Shown piece by piece: positions 1 to 7,033 of a stretch of DNA of 7,535 nucleotides. Numbering within the stretch: the first letter of the stretch is position 1; each line of letters begins with the position of its first letter. Under the pieces are notes generated by a model. It saw nothing but the letters and a program-made list of their open reading frames with translations. It did not search any database and was not told the origin of the DNA. Origin of the DNA: Pseudomonadota bacterium (GTDB lineage Bacteria; Pseudomonadota; Gammaproteobacteria; Burkholderiales; Thiobacillaceae); the NCBI GenBank assembly GCA_021821425.1, contig JAKACL010000143.1, positions 1-7,535 on the forward strand. Direction: 5' to 3'. The position numbers and the translations under genes are program-made.

Positions 1-1907
<1,907 letters not shown>

Positions 1908-1916
1908 GCAGTCCTC

Positions 1917-3395
1917 TTAGCCTTGGGCGAACCAGGGCGCGCGTGCGGCCATGATCAATTGTTTGGCGCGTTCGGCATCCATGGCGGACATTTCAGTCAG
2001 CTCATCGACTGCCAGTTCCGCCAGATCCTCGGTGGTATGGATGCCTTTGCTGGCAAGCGTGCGTGCGGTTTCTGCGTCCATGCCTTCGAGCGACAGCAGG
2101 TCGCCGGCCGAGGCCTCGACCCGCTCCTCGCCGACGATGGCCGCAGTCAATAGGGCATTGCGGGCGCGGTTGCGCAGTTCGTTGACCAGGTCCTCGTCGA
2201 AGGCTTCGATCTCGAGCATTTCGTTCAGCGGGACGTAGGCGACTTCTTCCAGCGTGGAGAAGCCTTCGTCGACCAGAATCTGGGCGACTTCTTCGTCCAC
2301 ATCGAGCTTCTCGATGAAGAGCGCGAGCGTCTTGCCGCTTTCGGTCGACTGTTTTTCTTCTGCCGCTTCGCGCGACATGATATTGAGTTCCCAGCCGGTC
2401 AGCTCGGACGCCAGGCGCACGTTCTGGCCGCCGCGGCCGATCGCCATCGCCAGCTGTTCCTCGTCGACCACCACGTCCATGCTGTGCTTGTCCTCGTCGA
2501 CGACGATGGAGCTGACTTCGGCCGGCGCCAGCGCATTGATGACGTACTGCGCAGGATCGTCCGACCAGTGGATGATGTCGACGCGCTCGCCGGCGAGTTC
2601 GTTGGTCACCGAGGTGACGCGCGAGCCCCTGAGGCCGATGCAGGTGCCGATCGGGTCGATGCGCGGGTCGTGCGAGACGACGGCGATCTTGGCCCTGAGG
2701 CCGGGATCGCGAGCGGCGGCCTTGATTTCCAGCAGGCCTTCCTCGATCTCGGGTACTTCCAGTTCGAACAGCTTCATGATGAATTCGGGCGCGGTGCGCG
2801 ACAGCACCACCTGGGGGCCGCGGGCGCCGCGGTCGATGCGCAGCAGGTAGGCGCGGACGCGGTCGCCGACGCGCAGGTTCTCGCGCGGAATCATCTGGTC
2901 GCGGTGCAGGAAGCCCTCGACGCGGCCGGATTCGATGATCGCGTTGCCGCGGTCGATGCGCTTGACGACGCCGTTGACGAGGTGCTCCTTGCGGGAGAGG
3001 AAGTCCTGAATGATCTGCTCGCGCTCGGCGTCGCGGATCTTTTGCAGGATGACCTGCTTGGCGGCCTGCGCACCGATGCGGCCGAACTCGACGTTCTCCA
3101 GCGGCTCTTCGATGTAGTCGCCGATTTCGATGTCGGGATGCTTGTCCTGGGCGTCGATCAGCAGGATCTGGTAACCCTCGGATTCCAGGTCGGCTTCGGA
3201 CACCACCTGCCAGCGGCGGAAGGATTCGTATTCGCCGGTTTCGCGGTCGATCGACACGCGCACGTCGGACTCTTCCTTGAAGCGCTTCTTGGTGGCGGAG
3301 GCGAGCGCCTGCTCCAGCGCTTCGAACACCACGTCCTTGTCCACGTTCTTTTCGCGTGCCAGCGCGTCGGCCAGCATCAACAATTCACGGCTCAT
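1917..3395 (-). CDS. nusA: Transcription termination/antitermination factor NusA
   Basis: NusA binds RNA polymerase and nascent RNA, enhances pausing and hairpin-dependent termination, and takes part in rRNA antitermination. Numbered from the upstream ATG (3398), the 493-residue product shows an N-terminal polymerase-binding domain (about 1-130), an S1 domain (about 135-200, with [16 protein letters not shown]), KH1 with GLRG at 255-258, KH2 with GRGG at 321-324, and two C-terminal acidic repeats at about 360-425 and 435-490. This full proteobacterial layout matches the 495 residues of E. coli NusA; many Gram-positive NusAs lack the acidic repeats. Two ATGs are adjacent (3398 and 3395). GGAGG lies 2 nt from the first and 5 nt from the second, and relatives begin MS/MN-x-E, so I prefer 3395. 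It lies 18 nt after rimP and 9 nt before infB, in the classic rimP-nusA-infB order. Confidence 0.98.
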   Translation of the reverse strand: MSRELLMLADALAREKNVDKDVVFEALEQALASATKKRFKEESDVRVSIDRETGEYESFRRWQVVSEADLESEGYQILLIDAQDKHPDIEIGDYIEEPLENVEFGRIGAQAAKQVILQKIRDAEREQIIQDFLSRKEHLVNGVVKRIDRGNAIIESGRVEGFLHRDQMIPRENLRVGDRVRAYLLRIDRGARGPQVVLSRTAPEFIMKLFELEVPEIEEGLLEIKAAARDPGLRAKIAVVSHDPRIDPIGTCIGLRGSRVTSVTNELAGERVDIIHWSDDPAQYVINALAPAEVSSIVVDEDKHSMDVVVDEEQLAMAIGRGGQNVRLASELTGWELNIMSREAAEEKQSTESGKTLALFIEKLDVDEEVAQILVDEGFSTLEEVAYVPLNEMLEIEAFDEDLVNELRNRARNALLTAAIVGEERVEASAGDLLSLEGMDAETARTLASKGIHTTEDLAELAVDELTEMSAMDAERAKQLIMAARAPWFAQG

Positions 3396-3400
3396 CATTT

Positions 3401-3405
3401 CCTCC
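3401..3405 (-). promoter_or_regulatory. Ribosome binding site of nusA, favouring the second ATG
   Basis: A strong GGAGG sits in the 18-nt rimP-nusA gap. It is only 2 nt from the ATG at 3398 but 5 nt from the ATG at 3395, so its spacing favours the downstream start. The sequence is directly visible; which ATG is used is an inference. Confidence 0.7.
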
Positions 3406-3413
3406 AGCCTCGC

Positions 3414-3839
3414 CTAAACCAGGGGTTTCAGGCGGGCAGTGTCCACATTTCTCAAATCAACCGACACTTCCGTGCCATCAACAATCAGCTTCACTGCATC
3501 GTTTTCCAGGCCCACCAGCTGACCGCTGAGGCGCCGCCGGTTGTCCATCGGCACGCGCAGCTTCAGCGCCACCTGCTCGCCGGCGAAGCGCACATAATCC
3601 TGCGGCTTGACCAGCGGACGGTCGATGCCGGGCGAGGACACCTCCAGCCGGTCATAGTCGATGTTCTCGACCGTGAACAGATGGGTCAGGTGGTTGCTCA
3701 CAGCCACGCAGTCGTCAATTGTGATGCCTTCCGGCTTGTCGATGTAAATTCGCATCAATCCGCGACCGGCGCGTTCCAGCATCACCAGCTCGTAACCGAG
3801 ACCGGCAAGAACAGGTTCCAGGCGCGCGGGCAAATCCAT
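3414..3839 (-). CDS. rimP: Ribosome maturation factor RimP
   Basis: RimP assists late assembly of the 30S ribosomal subunit. The 141-residue product ([19 protein letters not shown]...) has the RimP N-terminal alpha/beta domain with [15 protein letters not shown] and the family signature [12 protein letters not shown] in the middle. The C-terminal Sm-like beta domain follows (about 75-141), ending near residue 141 against about 150 in E. coli. The start is uncertain. ATGs lie in frame at 3839, 3842 and 3899, and none has a clear Shine-Dalgarno. The one at 3899 would sit inside a terminator-like hairpin and add a non-conserved 20-residue leader. MDL at 3839 resembles homologue N-termini best; 3842 adds only one Met. 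The stop lies 18 nt before nusA. First gene of the rimP-nusA-infB operon; identity is firm, only the start is open. Confidence 0.95.
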   Translation of the reverse strand: MDLPARLEPVLAGLGYELVMLERAGRGLMRIYIDKPEGITIDDCVAVSNHLTHLFTVENIDYDRLEVSSPGIDRPLVKPQDYVRFAGEQVALKLRVPMDNRRRLSGQLVGLENDAVKLIVDGTEVSVDLRNVDTARLKPLV

Positions 3840-3873
3840 CATTGCAAATCCATTATCGCGGCAGGCGTCGCAC

Positions 3874-3901
3874 AAATAAAAAATGGGCGAATTGCCCATT
3901 T
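3874..3901 (-). terminator. Intrinsic terminator-like hairpin in the rimP leader
   Basis: On the minus strand an 8-bp perfect stem (AAATGGGC / GCCCATTT, arms 3901-3894 and 3888-3881) closes a 5-nt loop. It is followed by T6-A-T3 (3883-3874, the first Ts shared with the stem). The plus strand has no comparable T tract, so the element is oriented with the genes. It would end transcripts leaving tRNA-Leu, whose 3' end is 58 nt upstream. However, it also lies downstream of the candidate rimP promoter, so it may act as a leader attenuator rather than a simple gene-end terminator. Confidence 0.75.
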
Positions 3902-3921
3902 AAACGTAATAAAGCGGCCGA

Positions 3922-3950
3922 ATTATACCATTCGCGCCGGCAGACTGAAA
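3922..3950 (-). promoter_or_regulatory. Candidate extended -10 promoter for rimP-nusA-infB
   Basis: Reading the minus strand, a perfect TATAAT (3927-3922) is preceded by TGG, giving an extended -10 (TGnTATAAT). The -35 position 17 nt upstream is TTTCAG (3950-3945), a poor match to TTGACA, which an extended -10 can offset. The predicted start is near 3915, giving a leader of about 73-76 nt to the rimP ATG pair. It lies between the tRNA-Leu CCA end and the hairpin at 3874-3901. The motif is seen directly; activity is inferred. Confidence 0.6.
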
Positions 3951-3958
3951 GGGAATGA

Positions 3959-4045
3959 TGGTGCCCGGAACCGGAATCGAACCGGTACGCCATCGCTGGC
4001 GAGGGATTTTAAGTCCCTTGTGTCTACCAATTTCACCATCCGGGC
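3959..4045 (-). tRNA. leuZ: tRNA-Leu (anticodon UAA)
   Basis: An 87-nt class II tRNA including an encoded CCA (3961-3959). The acceptor stem is GCCCGGA/TCCGGGC with discriminator A. The anticodon stem AGGGA/TCCCT encloses loop CTTAAAA, giving anticodon TAA. The long variable arm has stem CGCCA/TGGCG as expected for tRNA-Leu, and the T arm is CCGGTTCGATTCCGG. It is the last of three tRNAs in the Gly-Cys-Leu order that E. coli shows as glyW-cysT-leuZ; the symbol rests on that match. Confidence 0.97.
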
Positions 4046-4064
4046 AAAGCGGACGGCCAGAATC

Positions 4065-4138
4065 TGGAGGCGCGAGCCGGAGTCGAACCGACCTACACGG
4101 ATTTGCAATCCGGTGCATAACCGCTTTGCTATCGCGCC
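4065..4138 (-). tRNA. cysT: tRNA-Cys (anticodon GCA)
   Basis: A 74-nt cloverleaf including an encoded CCA (4067-4065). The acceptor stem is GGCGCGA/TCGCGCC. The discriminator is U, the identity base expected for cysteinyl-tRNA synthetase. Anticodon loop TTGCAAA gives GCA, and the T loop reads GGTTCGACTCC. It lies 19 nt upstream of tRNA-Leu with no promoter or terminator visible between them, so the two are probably cut from one precursor. Confidence 0.97.
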
Positions 4139-4156
4139 AATGCGGTAAACCACTGT

Positions 4157-4202
4157 AAACGAAAAGGGGAAAACGTCCGGACTGAGCCCTTCTGTTTTCC
4201 CC
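4157..4202 (-). terminator. Terminator-like hairpin between tRNA-Gly and tRNA-Cys
   Basis: On the minus strand a 9-bp perfect stem GGGGAAAAC / GTTTTCCCC (4202-4194 and 4174-4166) encloses a 19-nt loop. It is followed by TTTTCGTTT (4165-4157). The loop contains the palindrome GTCCGGAC at its 3' side. The shape fits an intrinsic terminator, though the loop is long and the T tract broken. It starts 8 nt after the tRNA-Gly CCA. tRNA-Cys and tRNA-Leu downstream have no convincing promoter, so it may be a leaky terminator or a processing signal. Confidence 0.55.
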
Positions 4203-4209
4203 GGAATGC

Positions 4210-4285
4210 TGGAGCGGGAAAGGAGGTTCGAACTCCCGACCTCAACCTTGGCAAGGTTGCGCTCTACCAGCTGAGCTATTCCCGC
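4210..4285 (-). tRNA. glyW: tRNA-Gly (anticodon GCC)
   Basis: A 76-nt cloverleaf including an encoded CCA (4212-4210). The acceptor stem is GCGGGAA/TTCCCGC with discriminator U. The D arm reads TAGCTCAGCTGGTAGAGC. Anticodon stem CAACC/GGTTG encloses loop TTGCCAA, giving GCC, and the T loop is GAGTTCGAACCTC. It is the first of three tRNAs and lies about 9-10 nt downstream of the predicted transcription start of the promoter at 4300-4328. Its position directly after pgsA is the E. coli pgsA-glyW arrangement. Confidence 0.97.
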
Positions 4286-4299
4286 GTTGAAGGCTGCGC

Positions 4300-4328
4300 A
4301 TTATGGTGATTCCGTCTTTTTCTGTCAA
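4300..4328 (-). promoter_or_regulatory. Sigma70-type promoter of the tRNA cluster
   Basis: On the minus strand a perfect -35 TTGACA (4328-4323) is separated by exactly 17 nt from CATAAT (4305-4300; 5 of 6 matches). The predicted start is A4295 or G4294, giving a 9-10 nt leader before tRNA-Gly. The bases after the -10 are GCGC, a GC-rich discriminator typical of stable-RNA promoters under stringent (ppGpp/DksA) control. The -35 begins 17 nt beyond the pgsA stop, so the tRNAs can be expressed independently of pgsA. Confidence 0.8.
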
Positions 4329-4344
4329 CACCCCCGGGTGGAAT

Positions 4345-4914
4345 TCAGGGTGTTTTTCGCAAGGCGCGCGCAGCCATCACCAGGTAATACGCCATCGACA
4401 CCAGGGTGAGCAGCGCGGCCACCCAGATCAGAACCGTGCCGAGGGTCGCGATGGGCAGGCCGGCAACAGGTTGGAAATACAGCAGCAACACGATGGCAAC
4501 CATCTGCCCCGTGGTTTTCAGCTTGCCGACGAAGGACACCGCGACGCTGGCGGATTTGCCGGCCTTGGCCATCCACTCGCGCAGCGCCGAAATGGTGATT
4601 TCGCGGCCAATGATGATCAGACCGACCAGCGGCGCCACGCGGCCGAGGTCGATCAGCACGATCAGCGCGGCGGCGACCATCAGCTTGTCGGCCACCGGGT
4701 CGAGGAAAGCGCCGAAGGCCGAGGTCTGGCCGAGCGCGCGCGCCAGATAACCGTCGAGCCAGTCGGTCAGCGCCGCCACGCCGAAAAATGCCGCAGCGAG
4801 CAGGTTGGCATGCTGCGGCGTCACCCAGCCGTCGGGCAGATAGAACACGCCTGCCATCAGCGGGATGAACAGGATGCGCAACCAGGTCAGCAGGTTGGGG
4901 AGGTTTAGAGGCAT
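4345..4914 (-). CDS. pgsA: CDP-diacylglycerol--glycerol-3-phosphate 3-phosphatidyltransferase
   Basis: PgsA transfers the phosphatidyl group from CDP-diacylglycerol to sn-glycerol-3-phosphate, releasing CMP. This is the committed step to phosphatidylglycerol and cardiolipin, at the inner membrane. The 189-residue protein carries the complete CDP-alcohol phosphatidyltransferase signature D-x2-DG-x2-AR-x8-G-x3-D-x3-D: D51, D54, G55, A58, R59, G68, D72, D76. The GKLKT segment at 130-134 is also typical. Hydrophobic segments at roughly 8-27, 36-50, 77-103, 137-149 and 155-181 fit a multi-pass membrane protein. The N-terminus MPLNLPNLLTWLRILFIP is family-typical, supporting the ATG at 4914. Its ribosome binding site is weak (GAGG about 12 nt away). 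E. coli PgsA is about 182 residues. It follows uvrC by 131 bp and precedes tRNA-Gly by 59 bp, the conserved uvrC-pgsA-glyW order. Confidence 0.96.
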   Translation of the reverse strand: MPLNLPNLLTWLRILFIPLMAGVFYLPDGWVTPQHANLLAAAFFGVAALTDWLDGYLARALGQTSAFGAFLDPVADKLMVAAALIVLIDLGRVAPLVGLIIIGREITISALREWMAKAGKSASVAVSFVGKLKTTGQMVAIVLLLYFQPVAGLPIATLGTVLIWVAALLTLVSMAYYLVMAARALRKTP

Positions 4915-5013
4915 TTATTCGGGGAACCTCGGTTGGACGGGTGTGTAGCGGCACCCATTTGTCTCGCGAGCCGGATCGAACGCTGACACGTCAACATTCA
5001 TGCAGCATTTCAT
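4915..5013 (-). other. uvrC-pgsA gap with a possible 32-codon upstream ORF
   Basis: The 131-bp gap between uvrC and pgsA has no recognisable promoter pair or terminator that I can see. A small frame starts ATGAAATGCTGC at 5013 (internal ATG at 5001) and encodes 32 residues ending QPRFPE. Its TAA stop (4917-4915) directly abuts the pgsA ATG (4914). Neither ATG has a Shine-Dalgarno, and I recognise no family. The same frame is also open upstream through uvrC, so openness is not evidence of coding. The one suggestive fact is the exact stop-start junction before a gene with a weak ribosome binding site. Confidence 0.2.
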
Positions 5014-5045
5014 AAGGGTTTGAGCGGTCAATTGAGGTTTCCCGG

Positions 5046-6842
5046 TTAATGCAGCGCATGGTAAATGGTTTCCGCCAATTCTCGGCTGATACCGTTGACC
5101 GAGGCAAGCGCGTCGACGCCTGCGTCGCGCACGCCCTGCAGGCCGCCGAAGTGTTCGAGCAGCTGTTTGCGCCGCTTGGGTCCGATGCCGGCGATGTCTT
5201 CCAGCGTCGACTGCATGCGCGCCTTGCCGCGTTTGGCGCGGTGGCCGGTGATGGCAAAGCGGTGCGCCTCGTCGCGCACCTGCTGGATCAGATGAAAGCC
5301 AGGGTGGTCCTTGGCGAGCCTGAGCTCGCGGCCGTCGGCAAAGATCAGCGTTTCCAGCCCGGGCTTGCGCGCCTCGCCCTTGGCGACGCCGAGCAGCAGG
5401 ACCTCGCCGAGCCCCAGTTCGTTCATCGCCTCGACCGCGCTCGATATCTGCCCTTTGCCGCCGTCGATCAAGAGCAGGTCGGGCAAGACGCCGTTTTCCT
5501 CGATGCTCCTGTGGAAGCGCTTGGTGAGCGCGGCACGCATAGCCGCATAGTCGTCGCCCGGCGTGATGCCGGCGATGTTGTAGCGCCGGTAGTCGGATTT
5601 CTTCAGGTCGTCGCCTTCGTACACCACGCAGGAGGCGACGGTCGCTTCGCCCATGGTGTGCGAAATATCGAAGCATTCGATGCGCTTGAGTCCCGGCAGG
5701 TCGAGCGTGTCGGCGAGGGCCGCCAACCGCTGCGACTGGTTGGCGCGGTCGGCGCTGCGGCGCTCGGCCGACAGGCGGGCATTGGCCTGTGCCATGGTGA
5801 GCCAGACACGGCGCTCGCCGGTGACGCGATGCTGGAGGACGACCTTCTTGCCGGCCTGCTGCGAGAGCAGCGTTTCCAGTGCATCGGTCTCAATGGGTTC
5901 GTTGACCAGGATGCGCGCCGGGATCGGGTGGTCGAGATAATGCTGGGCGATGAAAGCATCGAGCGCCTCGGCCGGCGTCGCCCCTTCGCCATGTTGCGGG
6001 AAGAAGCTGCGGTCGCCGAGATGGCGGCCGCCGCGAATCATGGTCTGGTTGACCGCGATCACGCCCGCGACTTCGGCCACCGCGACCACGTCGGCGTCGG
6101 CCTCGCTGCCGGTGGTGTCGACGAACTGTTTTTCGCGCACCGTCGCCAGCATGCGCAGGCGGTCGCGCAGCAGCGCCGCCGTCTCGAAATCGAGCGCGAC
6201 CGCGGCGGCGTTCATCTGCGCGGTGATTTTCTCGGTCAGCGCGGTGGCTTCCCCCTTGAGCAACTGCGCGGCACCATCGATGTCGCGCGCGTAGGCGTCC
6301 GCATCGATGCGCTGGACGCAGGGCGCGGTGCAGCGCTTGATCTGGTGCAGCAGACAGGGGCGCGAGCGATTGGCAAACACGCTGTCTTCGCAGGTGCGCA
6401 GCTGGAACACCTTCTGCAAGAGCTGCATGCTTTCGCGCACCGCGTAGGCATTGGGGTAGGGGCCGAAGGCCTGGTCGCGTTTTTTCGGCGTGCCGCGGAA
6501 GTAGGCCAGGCGCGGGAAGCGGTGCCCGGTCAGCAGCAGGTAGGGATAGGACTTGTCGTCGCGGAACAGGATGTTGAAGCGCGGCTTCAGTCCCTTGATC
6601 AGGTTGTTTTCCAGCAGCAGCGCCTCGGCTTCGGTGCGCGTTACCGTGGTGTCGATGTGGTCGACGCTTTTCAGCATCAGCCGGATGCGCGGGCTCTGGT
6701 CGGTCTTCTGGAAATAGCTGCAGACGCGCTTCTTCAGGTCTTTTGCCTTGCCGACATAGAGCACCGCGCCGGCCGCGTCGATCATGCGATAGACGCCGGG
6801 GCGGGTGGGCAGCGAGGCGAGGAATTCCTTGTCGACGCTCAA
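5046..6842 (-). CDS. uvrC: UvrABC excinuclease subunit C
   Basis: UvrC makes the two incisions of nucleotide excision repair after UvrA and UvrB locate bulky DNA damage. The 598-residue protein is full length (E. coli 610). The N-terminal GIY-YIG nuclease (3' incision) shows Y18, Y29, R39, Y43 and E78. Cysteines 151, 163, 171 and 175 have the C-x11-C-x7-C-x3-C spacing of the UvrC iron-sulfur ligands. A UVR (UvrB-binding) helix pair lies at about 203-238. The RNase H-like domain (5' incision) carries D392 (FDISH), D431, D460 (LLIDGG) and H527. Tandem helix-hairpin-helix motifs fill about 545-598. The start is TTG at 6842. The same frame has the tautomerase gene's TGA only one codon upstream (6848-6846), and no other start precedes the conserved PGVYRM, so TTG is effectively forced. 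No good Shine-Dalgarno is visible, suggesting translation by reinitiation after the upstream gene. Confidence 0.97.
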   Translation of the reverse strand: MSVDKEFLASLPTRPGVYRMIDAAGAVLYVGKAKDLKKRVCSYFQKTDQSPRIRLMLKSVDHIDTTVTRTEAEALLLENNLIKGLKPRFNILFRDDKSYPYLLLTGHRFPRLAYFRGTPKKRDQAFGPYPNAYAVRESMQLLQKVFQLRTCEDSVFANRSRPCLLHQIKRCTAPCVQRIDADAYARDIDGAAQLLKGEATALTEKITAQMNAAAVALDFETAALLRDRLRMLATVREKQFVDTTGSEADADVVAVAEVAGVIAVNQTMIRGGRHLGDRSFFPQHGEGATPAEALDAFIAQHYLDHPIPARILVNEPIETDALETLLSQQAGKKVVLQHRVTGERRVWLTMAQANARLSAERRSADRANQSQRLAALADTLDLPGLKRIECFDISHTMGEATVASCVVYEGDDLKKSDYRRYNIAGITPGDDYAAMRAALTKRFHRSIEENGVLPDLLLIDGGKGQISSAVEAMNELGLGEVLLLGVAKGEARKPGLETLIFADGRELRLAKDHPGFHLIQQVRDEAHRFAITGHRAKRGKARMQSTLEDIAGIGPKRRKQLLEHFGGLQGVRDAGVDALASVNGISRELAETIYHALH

Positions 6843-6845
6843 GGC

Positions 6846-7031
6846 TCAGTCTTCGTCGAGCAGCTTCCCCGCGATCGCCCAGTTCTCGTCCGGCAGTTCC
6901 TCGAACGCGATGTACGTATACGACGCCGGCTTGCCGGCGTGGCGCTCCAGCGTGGCGGTGATTTCCTCGGCGACTTTCTGCTTCTGCTCGCGGGTCAGCG
7001 TGCCGGCGAGCTTGATGGTGACGACGGGCAT
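6846..7031 (-). CDS. 4-oxalocrotonate tautomerase-family small protein, substrate unknown
   Basis: A 61-residue protein starting MPVVTIKLAGTLTREQK; removal of Met exposes the N-terminal proline that is the catalytic base of the tautomerase superfamily. Compared from memory with Pseudomonas 4-oxalocrotonate tautomerase it aligns without gaps over about 60 residues (REQK against DEQK; ENWAIAGK against GHFGIGGE). In mature numbering Pro1 is kept, but Arg11 is Leu, Arg39 is Tyr and Phe50 is Trp. Both arginines that bind and activate the dicarboxylate substrate are therefore absent, so classical 4-OT activity is unlikely. Members of this family are small homo- or hetero-hexamers. The ATG lies 2 nt after the glycosylase stop, and the TGA is 3 nt before the uvrC start in the same frame. 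No aromatic-degradation genes are nearby. Family assignment is good; function is open. Confidence 0.88.
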   Translation of the reverse strand: MPVVTIKLAGTLTREQKQKVAEEITATLERHAGKPASYTYIAFEELPDENWAIAGKLLDED

Positions 7032-7033
7032 GG

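Noticed and set aside
3840..3899. N-terminal extension of rimP starting at the ATG at 3899
   Set aside because: That ATG lies inside the terminator hairpin, has no ribosome binding site, and adds about 20 residues not seen in RimP homologues I know. The CDACRD stretch looked like a zinc motif but is a lone pair of cysteines in leader sequence.
2484..4148. 554-codon open frame on the plus strand
   Set aside because: It runs opposite nusA, rimP and then through the antisense of tRNA-Leu and tRNA-Cys. A real gene would not read through two tRNA genes in this way, and no family is recognisable.
4327..4357. Plus-strand intrinsic terminator (AACACCC/GGGTGTT stem followed by TTTTT)
   Set aside because: The stem and T tract are real on the plus strand, but no plus-strand gene leads into it. 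The T tract is the pgsA 3' coding end, so the match is probably incidental.
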